From Bacteroidales bacterium (GTDB taxonomy: Bacteria; Bacteroidota; Bacteroidia; Bacteroidales; UBA3824), in NCBI GenBank assembly GCA_017960885.1, contig JAGCYI010000100.1, positions 1 to 64,000 of the forward strand: 64,000 nt of DNA, read 5' to 3'. Each line of letters opens with the position of its first letter. The stretch's first letter is position 1. The notes under the pieces are model-generated. The model was given only the letters and a program-made list of their open reading frames with translations. It had not been told where the DNA came from and did no database searches. The translations under genes were made by a program, and so were the position numbers. Positions 45,190-53,897 of this stretch are shown here, piece after piece.

Positions 45190-45240
45190 AGTGTTTTATT
45201 TTAGTTTTATGTTATAACTGCCGTTTTTCAAAAAAAGTTG

Positions 45241-45248
45241 CAAATATA
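45241..45248 (-). promoter_or_regulatory. -7 box of the DUF2795 gene
   Basis: TATATTTG on the minus strand, 51 bases upstream of the start codon. Confidence 0.5.
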
Positions 45249-45308
45249 TACAATTATTAATATGCGAAACAAATATTTGTAAAATTTTTTGAGATTGGAG
45301 AATTCCCA

Positions 45309-45809
45309 TCACGGGCAGTTTTCACATTCCGAATCGTGGATTACGTTTTCTTCGGTGGTGGTGATGGTGTGCGAACGGCTGTCGATAAGGTTGTTGACCG
45401 ATTTTTGAACTTTGTCTAACTGTGTGCGGGTGCTTTTTAAGCCGGTTTCAAGTTGAAGTTTCACCTCTTCGAGATTGGCTTTTTCGCTGTTGATTTGGTC
45501 GAGCATGGTTTGGAGTTCTACCATAGAGCCGATGGTTTGCGCAAGACGGAGGTTCATGTCTTGGAGGCGTTTTTCGAGGTTGGCGTTTTCCACAGTGGAT
45601 GTGTAGTAGTTTTGCGTGGAAATCTGCAGCTTGCGCTCGTATTCGGCACGTTCGCGGTTAAACTTTATGTGGTTGTATATCCAGAGGGTGCCAAAGAGTA
45701 TCATCAGTATAGCGGCTGTCCACACAGCCAACACCAACCACGATTTTGCGCGTTTCGACAATCTTCGCAAAAAATACTCTGTGCGGTCGGCTATTGCAGT
45801 AAATTTCAT
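45309..45809 (-). CDS. Single-pass membrane coiled-coil protein, unknown function
   Basis: I do not recognise a family. The 166-residue product has a basic N-terminus, one membrane helix (about 24-47, WLVLAVWTAAILMILFGTLW) and a long predicted coiled coil (about 50-140) rich in Leu, Gln, Glu and Asn, then a tail ending in SECENCP, with two cysteines spaced CxxC. The layout resembles division or conjugative-transposon accessory proteins (for example TraK-like), but nothing specific supports this. The 133 bases upstream hold no clear promoter match. It is probably a bitopic inner-membrane protein. Confidence 0.6.
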   Translation of the reverse strand: MKFTAIADRTEYFLRRLSKRAKSWLVLAVWTAAILMILFGTLWIYNHIKFNRERAEYERKLQISTQNYYTSTVENANLEKRLQDMNLRLAQTIGSMVELQTMLDQINSEKANLEEVKLQLETGLKSTRTQLDKVQKSVNNLIDSRSHTITTTEENVIHDSECENCP

Positions 45810-45942
45810 AGGTCTTTTGTTGTTATAAACCGAAAAATTAAACTATCGGCGACATTTTGGGTTGTATAATTATAAAATGCCCGATTTCACATGTAAAGTT
45901 CCGAAAAAAAGATTTATTTGCCAAAAAATTCTTTGTCAAATT

Positions 45943-47370
45943 TCAATTCTGTTTTTCTACAAACTCTTTAAGGCGAATATCCGCCAGCGGAAATGAAAAT
46001 GCCGACAGATGGCTAAAATGCCACCATTCGGTGCGGATGCCTCGGAAGCCGTGTTTCTCCATAACCTCTTTTAGCAGTGTGCGGTTGGCTATCACCTCCG
46101 AGGGCAGGTTGAGATTGGTCATATATGCCTCAAAACCGCAATGGTCGAAATCGGTGCCCATGTCTAAATCTTTGCCGTCGAGGGTGGTGATGGTGAGGTC
46201 TACAGCGCCGCCACGGTTGTGTATAGAGCCTTTCGACGGGTCGGAAAGAAAATTGGGATTGGGTATAATTTTCCACATTGCATATTGAATCGAGTGCGGT
46301 CGGTACCCGTCGAAAATCTTGATTTTGTAGCCTTTGTCTAAGAAATCTTGCGCAATTTTTAAAAGGTCGCGTGCGGGTGCGTAGCGCATGTAGCAAAACG
46401 GCTCATCGTAAAGCACGGTGTGCGTAAAATTGTTTTCGGTGGCATAGCGGATGTCGAAGCTGAACAATTCGGGAAATAGTTTCAGATTGATGAAATCGCC
46501 GTCGCAACCATCGAACGGAAGCGCGAGCTTCATCTGCGGAATCACCAAGTTGTTGGCCACAATGCGGAGTTCTGCCTCTGACGGCGGAGTAAATCCTATG
46601 GCATTTGTGATGTGTACAAAGGTGCGTCCGTTGCGGTTTTCTATAGTGCCTTCAAAATATCGTTTCTCCTCGGTGAAAAATGCCGCGCTGCCGTTGCTGC
46701 GTATCACCCACGAGGCTTTGAAACCATTGTTTGTGATGCTAAGGATTTTGTCGGCAAGCGCGCCGAAGAGGTTGCTCTTGTAATTGTCGGCAAATGAGCG
46801 TTGTAGGTTGCCAGTGGGAGTGCTGGTTTCTGAGGCGGTTACCTGTGCGGAGTCGTTGAGCAAAACACCGTTGTTGTAGATGTCGATACGCTCAATGGCG
46901 TGTATGTGACGCGGTTCGGCGGTGCTGATGGCTACCGACACGAGCGAGTCTTTCACAAATTCGGCGCGGCGGCCTTTTTCGTTGCTTACAATTACAAACG
47001 ACAGTGAATCAGCCACCACGGGCTTGATATTGATTTCGGGATTGTTGCCGGTGCATTTGTAATAATTTCCTGCTATTTTTACAAACAGGGTAAAATCGGT
47101 GCTGTATCCACGGCGTTTGGCAGGGGTGAACCTTATGCTCGAAATCGTTGACTGTGAGATTTTTAGGTCGTAGGTGCGCATCTCGTCGGGTGCGAAGGCT
47201 GTGTATTGCATATCGTCAAACATGTTTGAAATCTTGTGCGCCGGATCATCAGCAGCTGTGGTTATCTGCATAAAAGTGCGTGGTTTGGAGGCTGTTTGTT
47301 CTCCTTTTGGGGCGCAGGTTGCAAAAAAAATCGAAATAGTTAATGTGGCTATTAAATAAAGGTGTCGCAT
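45943..47370 (-). CDS. Lipoprotein with C-terminal VanX-like D-Ala-D-Ala dipeptidase domain
   Basis: A 475-residue lipoprotein (lipobox FFATC, Cys19). The C-terminal 200 residues are an M15D peptidase with the zinc motif GSIHNRGGAVD (His384, Asp391) and EWWHFS (Glu448, His451), plus the IFDGYRP arginine segment, all as in VanX/DdpX. Such enzymes cleave D-Ala-D-Ala or related wall dipeptides. The N-terminal 260 residues do not match anything I know; they look beta-rich and may bind a ligand. VanX itself is a stand-alone domain near 200 residues, so the fusion and the periplasmic anchoring point to wall recycling rather than glycopeptide resistance. Last gene of the CNNM-birA-TolB-like operon, 11 bases after the previous stop. 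Confidence 0.8.
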   Translation of the reverse strand: MRHLYLIATLTISIFFATCAPKGEQTASKPRTFMQITTAADDPAHKISNMFDDMQYTAFAPDEMRTYDLKISQSTISSIRFTPAKRRGYSTDFTLFVKIAGNYYKCTGNNPEINIKPVVADSLSFVIVSNEKGRRAEFVKDSLVSVAISTAEPRHIHAIERIDIYNNGVLLNDSAQVTASETSTPTGNLQRSFADNYKSNLFGALADKILSITNNGFKASWVIRSNGSAAFFTEEKRYFEGTIENRNGRTFVHITNAIGFTPPSEAELRIVANNLVIPQMKLALPFDGCDGDFINLKLFPELFSFDIRYATENNFTHTVLYDEPFCYMRYAPARDLLKIAQDFLDKGYKIKIFDGYRPHSIQYAMWKIIPNPNFLSDPSKGSIHNRGGAVDLTITTLDGKDLDMGTDFDHCGFEAYMTNLNLPSEVIANRTLLKEVMEKHGFRGIRTEWWHFSHLSAFSFPLADIRLKEFVEKQN

Positions 47371-47381
47371 TATTAAAAAAA

Positions 47382-50300
47382 TTAGAAATCGAGACCGAGC
47401 GAGAAGTAGAACACGCGGGGCATAATTACGTGACCCTCAACACCCCAAGCCCAGTCAAAACGTAGGAAATATCCTAAGAGCGATGTGCGGAATCCGAAAC
47501 CGTAGCCTGCTACAATTGAAGGACGGTCTACGTCGATGGTCATGGTAATGGGCCCGTTTTGAAGCTCGTATTTGTCGTAGGCGTTTTTATCTTTGAAGGG
47601 TATGACTCCTGTCCAAGCCGATCCTGCGTCAAAGAATCCTACAAGCTGGAAGTCGTTGATTAATTTAGAGTTGATGGGTCTATTCGCCAAATAGCGGAAC
47701 AATGGCCAGCGGATTTCGTTGTTGAGCACAGCAAACGAGTTGCCATTGCGGCAGTTTTGGATAAATCCGCGCATGTTGGTGGCAACTGCCTGATAGATAT
47801 AGTTTTCTTTTTGGTCTATCTGTATCGACTGGTCGAACATGCCATCGGTTTTAAACTTGGTCCAATTGTCTACTGCACCGAGGTAGTATATGATTTTTCC
47901 AGAACCAAAAGATGTGGCTCCGGCAAATCGTGTGGCAAAAATCAAGCTGCGGTGAATCTTTTGGTAATATCTAAAATCGAATCCCCACGACGAGATAATG
48001 TCGTAATTGCCTTCAACCTGTTGGTAAAGTTCGCTCCACGCTTTGGCTCTTACGCCAGCGGGAGTGTTGGTGCCGAGACTGCGGGTGTTGTCGAAGTTGT
48101 ATTCCAGTTTTGCTTTGGCAAATACTTGGTACTGAGGTTTTTGTTCCAAATATTGATAGTCGGTGACAAGGTATTGCGCCTGGTCGTAACGCAGTCCGAG
48201 TGTGCCTTTTACAGCCGAGGTCTGGTTAAACGGATAGCTTGCTATAAACATGCCCTCGTTGGTGATTACCTTGGTGGCGTAATAGTCGTAGATATTGCGG
48301 AATGTGCTGCGGTGGAAAATGTACTCTTTGTCGAGACGGTGTTTGAGGTCTTCGAACGAGAGGTAGAAATCGTAACTGTCGAAATTGCCTCCTACGTTGA
48401 TGCCTGCTGTAAGCCGGTAATCTTCAAACAAATCCTTGATTCCTATTTTGAAATATGCGCTTGCGCCGGGGTTGAAGTAGTAAGGTCCGCCCGTAAACGC
48501 CTGGTAGCTTTGGTTCTTGCCGCTGAAATCTATCTGGCTAACAAGGTAGTCTATGTAGAAATTTGTGAAATATAGGCGTTGGTGAGGACGCACTGCAGCT
48601 TCGTTTTTGTGACGTTCTTTCAAATCCTCGTGATAGAAAGCAAGCTGCTGAGCAAGAGGACGTTCCTCCTCAAAAGTATAGTTGGTGATGTCGTATTTGA
48701 GGCTGTCGGGATGAACCCACTCTTTGGGCGGATTTGCGGCAATGCTGTCGGCAATCTGGCGGTCGCGGATGGCTTTCTTACGGCGTACAGCGGCAAGACT
48801 GTCCTGACGCTGCTGACGACGGTTTTCGCGAGCCTTGAAATATGTGAGAGGCAACGGCTGGGGAATGTCGGCAGTGGATTGCTGTGTTGAATTGTCAAAC
48901 ATATAATAGCGGTCTTTGTAGCGCAGCACTTTGTCAGCCTTTTTGTTTTTGGTGCTGGCGTTGAAACTTAGAATGTTTCTGCCATAGTTAGATGCTGCTT
49001 TGTAACTATTTGTATATCTGTAATGTACAATAGTATCTATGGCAATAATAGTGCTGTCGAACATTGAGGCGTACTGGTTTTTGATACCGTTTTTGTCGCT
49101 TATATATGTATACGAGCCTGTTGATATCTCGTGTGGTGCGGTTTCGTTTTCGTAAGGAGTATTTGTGATGCGGCGGAGCACAGGATTCTTGCTGCCGAGA
49201 GTATATTCAAAAAGGTCGTAAGTGCGTCCTGCTGGTTGATGCTGGTCGGGTTTTTCCGCCACAAGGGTGTCGCTGAGACGGTTTGATGCAAATACTATTT
49301 TCTTATCACCTGCGAATTTTGGGTCGATATCGTCGGCAAGGTCTTGGGTGATGTTTTCAAATGTTCCCGAAGCCACGTTGAAATATACAATGTCGCGCAT
49401 GCCAGATAGTTGCACGCTCATTACCATGTTAAGTCCGTCGGCGGAATAGTCCATGGAGTATACCTTGTCGAACCTTGGCAGCATTTTGCTGTTTAATGAT
49501 TTGGAGTCGGTATTGTATTGATACAGAAATACATATCCGCGTTCCTCAATTATAAAACTGAGGATTTTGGATGTGGGATGCCAAGCTGCGATGGGGTAGG
49601 AGTAGTCGGTAATCTGTTCCAGCTTTTGTTCACGGCGCAGCAGTTTTTTGAATTCTTCTGTTGTGTTGTCGCGAAGATAAATTTTGTACTTGCCCATGCA
49701 GTTGGTGGTGTAGAAAGTGTATTTGCCGTCGGGCGATGTGGCGGTATGGTCGTACACCGTGTTGCGCTTGGGCTTTTTAATAATTGTGTCGGAGAGAGGA
49801 ATCGGGTTGTCGGGCTTGTTGAGGGCAAATTTTTCGGTGTAAAACTCCTTCCATTCGGGCGAAAGCTTCTTGATAGATTTGCCCAGTGCCTGCGCGATAG
49901 CGTTGTTGAGGTTTTTGTTGATGCCTGTCAAGTAGATGATGTTGGGTATGGCATCGCGACCGTAAGCAATTGTGATATAATGCCATAGCGAGTAACCGGC
50001 ATATTTGGCGTCGTCGCCACGAAGGTGGTTGATTTTTTTGTATTTTTTATTTTCAAAACCGTCGCGGATAATGTCTTCGACGTCGGAATTCCATTTGATT
50101 GAAGCGTAGGCAGTGAGACCTCGGCTGTACCATTCAGGCAGCGAAATCACAGCAGAATTTGCCACTTTGTTTTTTAGACCTGTTCCATAAAGGCTCGATG
50201 TTAAAAGCACAGATGCCACAGCCTCGCGGATTTGTTCGTCGAACTTTATATGGTCGCCGTCGAAATATAGAAAAACCTTGTTGTCGATAATCTTGGTTGT

Positions 50301-50654
50301 GCCTCCGAGGTTTGACGACACGTCTTGAGTCTGCAGTCCAATGTTGCTTTGGCGGAATTCTGTAAGTCGGTTGTAGACAATAAAAATGATACGCTTTTGC
50401 ATTTTTTTGCCAAAGAATTTTTCCATTTCTGGAATCACCTCCTGGGCACGGTCGCAGACGAATTGAGCAAGGTCTTTTCCTTGTTGATAATAATATGTGT
50501 CGAACTGCGGATAGCGGTAGTACATCCATTGAAACTCGCTGTACTGCACGCGGTTCTGTCCGAAATTCATCTGGTGACCGTTGTAAAACTGAGCCTGTGC
50601 CGCAAACGAGGCAAATATCATTAATAACGCGGCTATATATTTGATATTCTTCAT
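47382..50654 (-). CDS. TolB-like beta-propeller / outer-membrane beta-barrel protein
   Basis: A 1090-residue exported protein (signal ending AAQAQ). The N-terminal part (about 25-275) resembles the peptidase MA fold, with SLPEWYSRGLTAYAS at the helix following the active site, but the zinc-binding HExxH is replaced by IREAVAS, so it is likely inactive. A TolB-like propeller follows (about 300-560; TATSPDGKYTFYTTN, DYSADGLNMVMSV, KKIVFASNRLSD). The C-terminal third (about 680-1090) has alternating aromatic strands ending FYFSLGLDF, typical of an outer-membrane barrel terminus. Such proteins are common in Bacteroidetes under the name TolB, but no function is established. The ATG overlaps the birA stop by four bases. 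Confidence 0.75.
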   Translation of the reverse strand: MKNIKYIAALLMIFASFAAQAQFYNGHQMNFGQNRVQYSEFQWMYYRYPQFDTYYYQQGKDLAQFVCDRAQEVIPEMEKFFGKKMQKRIIFIVYNRLTEFRQSNIGLQTQDVSSNLGGTTKIIDNKVFLYFDGDHIKFDEQIREAVASVLLTSSLYGTGLKNKVANSAVISLPEWYSRGLTAYASIKWNSDVEDIIRDGFENKKYKKINHLRGDDAKYAGYSLWHYITIAYGRDAIPNIIYLTGINKNLNNAIAQALGKSIKKLSPEWKEFYTEKFALNKPDNPIPLSDTIIKKPKRNTVYDHTATSPDGKYTFYTTNCMGKYKIYLRDNTTEEFKKLLRREQKLEQITDYSYPIAAWHPTSKILSFIIEERGYVFLYQYNTDSKSLNSKMLPRFDKVYSMDYSADGLNMVMSVQLSGMRDIVYFNVASGTFENITQDLADDIDPKFAGDKKIVFASNRLSDTLVAEKPDQHQPAGRTYDLFEYTLGSKNPVLRRITNTPYENETAPHEISTGSYTYISDKNGIKNQYASMFDSTIIAIDTIVHYRYTNSYKAASNYGRNILSFNASTKNKKADKVLRYKDRYYMFDNSTQQSTADIPQPLPLTYFKARENRRQQRQDSLAAVRRKKAIRDRQIADSIAANPPKEWVHPDSLKYDITNYTFEEERPLAQQLAFYHEDLKERHKNEAAVRPHQRLYFTNFYIDYLVSQIDFSGKNQSYQAFTGGPYYFNPGASAYFKIGIKDLFEDYRLTAGINVGGNFDSYDFYLSFEDLKHRLDKEYIFHRSTFRNIYDYYATKVITNEGMFIASYPFNQTSAVKGTLGLRYDQAQYLVTDYQYLEQKPQYQVFAKAKLEYNFDNTRSLGTNTPAGVRAKAWSELYQQVEGNYDIISSWGFDFRYYQKIHRSLIFATRFAGATSFGSGKIIYYLGAVDNWTKFKTDGMFDQSIQIDQKENYIYQAVATNMRGFIQNCRNGNSFAVLNNEIRWPLFRYLANRPINSKLINDFQLVGFFDAGSAWTGVIPFKDKNAYDKYELQNGPITMTIDVDRPSIVAGYGFGFRTSLLGYFLRFDWAWGVEGHVIMPRVFYFSLGLDF

Positions 50655-51418
50655 TTTAACGTTGTATGCTTGTTTTGTTCGGGAATAATCAGCTCTATCT
50701 CTTTAAAATCGTATTGCTTAGATTCGCCGGTCTGCTCGTTTTCCACAGTGATAAATCCAAACGGGTCGATGTCGCGGATTATTCCTTTAAAAATATTGCC
50801 TTGCGAATTGTATACCAATGTCTTGTTTAATCCGAGAAGGCGTTTCATATAGTTTTGACGGAGAATATCCCTTTCTCCGTTTTGAATATGCGCGAGGTGT
50901 TTTTGTAATATCTCCAAAAAAACGTCCAACTCCTTGTCGAGATTGTATTCCAATCCTGTAATTATTTTCATCGACACTGGATTTGGCAGATTTTCGGGAA
51001 AAGTCTCCTGGTTTACATTGATGCCTATGCCCAACACGCTGGTTCTGATAAACTTGCCCGCAACTGAGTTTTCGATAAGCATGCCGCAGATTTTTTGCAT
51101 GCCTGTGTATATGTCGTTGGGCCATTTGATTGAGACATCAGGTATCTGGCGGCTCTCAAAATATTCGGCAACGGCTGCGGCTGTGGCTTGCGACAGCATA
51201 AACTGATTGTTTACAGCGAGTTCCTTAGGGTGAAACACATAGCTGAACATCAGGTTTTTGCGGCTTTCGCTCTCCCAGATGTTGCCACGCTGTCCACGTC
51301 CGTCGGTTTGAAAGTCGGCACGGATTACAAAGTCGTCGGTGGCTTCGCGGTCTTGCGATATGCGGCGCTGTGCCTCGTCGTTGGTGGAATCTATTATGCT
51401 GAGGTGTATTATATTCAT
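50651..51418 (-). CDS. birA: Biotin--[acetyl-CoA-carboxylase] ligase
   Basis: A 255-residue ligase that activates biotin with ATP and attaches it to lysine in carboxyl-carrier domains. The biotinyl-adenylate loop TDGRGQRGNIWES (GRGxRG), the substrate segment SIKWPNDIYTGMQKICGMLIE and the lysine site are present, with a short C-terminal SH3-like domain (about 210-250). There is no N-terminal helix-turn-helix, so it is a non-regulatory BirA. Its likely target in this window is the OadA biotinyl domains. It follows the CNNM gene after two bases and overlaps the next gene. Confidence 0.93.
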   Translation of the reverse strand: MNIIHLSIIDSTNDEAQRRISQDREATDDFVIRADFQTDGRGQRGNIWESESRKNLMFSYVFHPKELAVNNQFMLSQATAAAVAEYFESRQIPDVSIKWPNDIYTGMQKICGMLIENSVAGKFIRTSVLGIGINVNQETFPENLPNPVSMKIITGLEYNLDKELDVFLEILQKHLAHIQNGERDILRQNYMKRLLGLNKTLVYNSQGNIFKGIIRDIDPFGFITVENEQTGESKQYDFKEIELIIPEQNKHTTLK

Positions 51419-51420
51419 TT

Positions 51421-52650
51421 TTAGTCTTTTACTGTTATCCTTACTGTGTTAATCTTCGGTTTTTTCACCTGCAAAACCTTTATTTTGATACCGTTGTCGG
51501 TAAATTCGTCGCCGTTTTTGGGGAAATCCTTGTTGAGCGTAAGTATGTATCCTGCAAGGGTTTCGTAGTCGTCGCTCTTGGGCAGGTGGAGTTTGTATTT
51601 CTCGTTGATATAGTCGATTTCCAAACGTCCCGAGAATACATATTCGTTTTTACCAATCTGACGTTCAACGAGTTCCTGAATATCGTGCTCGTCTTCTATC
51701 TCGCCGGTAATCTCTTCGATAATGTCCTCCACGGTGAGCATTCCAGCCGTTCCGCCGTATTCGTCGGTAACCACAGCCACGCTCTTGCGGCGCTTTACAA
51801 ACTGCTTGAGAAGTTTGTCGGCGGTCATTGTCTCCGGGGCTTCGATGGCTGGAATTATTATCGACTTGATGCTCTTGGGATTTTTAAACAGGTCTAACGC
51901 GTTGACATAGCCGGTGATACGGTCGAGACTGCCGTTGCATATCACTATTTTGGAATATCCGCTCTGCACAAAAGCGTCGGTGAGGGTTTTGATAGAGTCG
52001 GTAACGTTGGCAGAAACAATCTCGTTGCGCGGCACTATGCATTCGCGAATACGTATCTCCTTGAAATCGAGGGCTTTTTTGAGGAATTGCAGACGTCCGT
52101 CGTCGTACTCTTCCTCGTCGGCTTTGGATGCTGAGGTGGGAATAAGTTCCGAAATATTGTTGGCCTCGGTGTCGTTGTTGCGTCCCTTGATTTTTCCGCT
52201 TGCCGAAATCACCTGAAACATCACCAAATATACCACAGGGTAGAGGAAATTGGAAATAAAGTCGGCGAGAGGGACAAATGTGCGTAGCATCTGATTGGCA
52301 TTACGCGAAAAAAAAGCCGTAGGCACTGCCTTGCACAATATGGCGGCGGCTATCAGCGACGAAACCAGGAAAATGCAGTTGCCCGAAGTGCTGAGTCCGA
52401 GCCGTCCGCAGAGTATAAACAATGTGCTTGCCAGCACGCACTGCGAAAGAATCTCACCTGTGCGCATACATGTGATACACAGTTCGATATTGTCGGCGGG
52501 ACGGAACACGATGCCCTGACGGATGGTTCCGTTCTTGATGTCGATGTCGAGCACAAGGCGGTCGCTGCCGGTGAGAGCGGTTTTGATACCGGCGAAAAAT
52601 GCCGCTGATAATGCCGATACTGTGAGTACTATTATTAATAGTGTAAGCAA
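51421..52650 (-). CDS. CNNM/HlyC-type transporter with CBS pair (GldE-like)
   Basis: A 409-residue membrane protein: an N-terminal CNNM (DUF21) domain with about four helices (residues 1-150), two CBS motifs (about 190-310) including DEYGGTAGMLTVEDIIEEITGE, and a C-terminal CorC/HlyC domain (about 325-405). The family exports Mg2+ or is required for gliding (GldE) in some Bacteroidetes. The N-terminal membrane region looks shorter and more divergent than in standard CNNM proteins. First gene of the operon with birA, following the receiver gene after 46 bases. Confidence 0.85.
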   Translation of the reverse strand: MLTLLIIVLTVSALSAAFFAGIKTALTGSDRLVLDIDIKNGTIRQGIVFRPADNIELCITCMRTGEILSQCVLASTLFILCGRLGLSTSGNCIFLVSSLIAAAILCKAVPTAFFSRNANQMLRTFVPLADFISNFLYPVVYLVMFQVISASGKIKGRNNDTEANNISELIPTSASKADEEEYDDGRLQFLKKALDFKEIRIRECIVPRNEIVSANVTDSIKTLTDAFVQSGYSKIVICNGSLDRITGYVNALDLFKNPKSIKSIIIPAIEAPETMTADKLLKQFVKRRKSVAVVTDEYGGTAGMLTVEDIIEEITGEIEDEHDIQELVERQIGKNEYVFSGRLEIDYINEKYKLHLPKSDDYETLAGYILTLNKDFPKNGDEFTDNGIKIKVLQVKKPKINTVRITVKD

Positions 52651-52696
52651 TGCGATTTTATAGTTATGTTACTCAAATTAATTAACACTTTTTGCG

Positions 52697-53080
52697 CTAT
52701 CCTTTTTTAGATTTTGCAAAGGCGTATTCTATTGCCACGCCGAGGTTGCGCTTGTACACTGGTTTGGTCATAAATCCGTAGACGTTTTCGAGAGTGGCAG
52801 CCTCTATGGTTTCGGGCGAGGAGTCACCGGTGATAAATATAATAGGTGTCTTGTGTTTTTTGGAGATCTCGAGGGCGGTTTGTACGCCGTCGATGTCGCC
52901 GTCTAAGTGAATGTCCATCAGAATTACATCGATGTCGCCGTATGTGTCGCAGGCTGCTATTGCATCTTCGCCGGTGCGAACCGTGGCTACTATTTCATAG
53001 TTTAGCTCTTGGATAAACATCTGAAAAATAGTGCATAACATCTTGTCATCCTCTACAATAAGAATTTTTTTTGCGTTCAT
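52697..53080 (-). CDS. Single-domain response regulator
   Basis: A 127-residue receiver starting MNAKKILIVEDDKML. The acidic pair EDD (residues 9-11), phospho-acceptor Asp in VILMDIHLDGD, Thr in FITGDS and switch Lys in MTKPVYKR are all present, so it should be phosphorylated. There is no output domain. The longer frame to 53194 is rejected because the extra N-terminus has no receiver similarity and overlaps coaX. A -7 box TAATTTTG (53108-53115, minus) lies 27 bases upstream. Its kinase is not identified; the nearest sensor in this window (22297) lacks the phospho-acceptor His. Confidence 0.9.
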   Translation of the reverse strand: MNAKKILIVEDDKMLCTIFQMFIQELNYEIVATVRTGEDAIAACDTYGDIDVILMDIHLDGDIDGVQTALEISKKHKTPIIFITGDSSPETIEAATLENVYGFMTKPVYKRNLGVAIEYAFAKSKKG

Positions 53081-53156
53081 TGAGGTAGTGTTAGTATTTT
53101 TAATTTGCAAAATTAGTAACTTCGCCCCAAAATTAATAAAAATTCCTTTTCGGCGT

Positions 53157-53897
53157 ATGAATTTGGTAATAGATTTTGGAAATACCCGCTGCAAATTTTA
53201 TTTTTTTGATGGCGAACATCTGTCAGACACGATAGTTTTTGACAACGACGCAGCAGATTTTTCCGAAAAAGTGTTAACTATTGTTAATAAATCAAAAATT
53301 TGCAATGCTATAGTTTCGTCGGTAGGAGCCAAGCCTGATTTGCTAACTTCCTTATTATCAAATAAATGCAATGTTATAACGCTAAATTCTAACACAAATA
53401 TCCCAATATCAAATAGTTACGTCAATCCAGAGCAACTTGGCAACGACCGTTTGGCTGCGGCAGTGGGTGCTTCGGTGCTGTTCCCTGGTCGCGATGCTTT
53501 GGTTGTAGATGCTGGAACTGCAATAACTTACGAGTTTGTTGAAGGCGGAAAACGTTATCTTGGCGGCTCTATTTCGCCGGGACTTTCGCTCCGTTTTGCC
53601 GCATTGCACGAACATACCGCCAAACTGCCGTTGCTGCAGCCTTCACCCGTGTCGGATAAAATCCCTACTGATACGCAAAGTGCTATAAATAACGGAGTTA
53701 TCAATGGTGTGATAGCCGAAATTGAATGGTTTGTTGCATACGCAAAGCAAAAATTTAAAAATCCAGCAATAATTTTTACAGGAGGAGACACTATTTTCTT
53801 GGCTGGGAAATTAAAAAACACGATATTTGCAGAGCCAAATTTAGTGGCAATTGGATTAAACAGAATTTTACAATACAATGTATCTGAAAACGATTAA
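53157..53897 (+). CDS. coaX: Type III pantothenate kinase
   Basis: A 246-residue enzyme for the first step of coenzyme A synthesis. The ASKHA phosphate loop NLVIDFGNTRCKFYFFDG, the PEQLGNDRLAA motif, DALVVDAGTAITYEFV and the GGSISPGLSLRFAALHEHTA segment are characteristic. The start is MNLVIDFG (53157); an upstream extension overlaps the divergent receiver gene. Type III kinases are not feedback-inhibited by CoA. Its last 20 bases overlap the next gene. Confidence 0.95.
   Translation: MNLVIDFGNTRCKFYFFDGEHLSDTIVFDNDAADFSEKVLTIVNKSKICNAIVSSVGAKPDLLTSLLSNKCNVITLNSNTNIPISNSYVNPEQLGNDRLAAAVGASVLFPGRDALVVDAGTAITYEFVEGGKRYLGGSISPGLSLRFAALHEHTAKLPLLQPSPVSDKIPTDTQSAINNGVINGVIAEIEWFVAYAKQKFKNPAIIFTGGDTIFLAGKLKNTIFAEPNLVAIGLNRILQYNVSEND

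Noticed and set aside
45943-47370. Glycopeptide resistance (vanX) cluster
   Set aside because: No VanA/VanH ligase or dehydrogenase is nearby and the protein is a fused lipoprotein.
53081-53194. N-terminal extension of the response regulator
   Set aside because: It overlaps the coaX start and lacks receiver similarity; the receiver fold begins at MNAKKILIVEDD.
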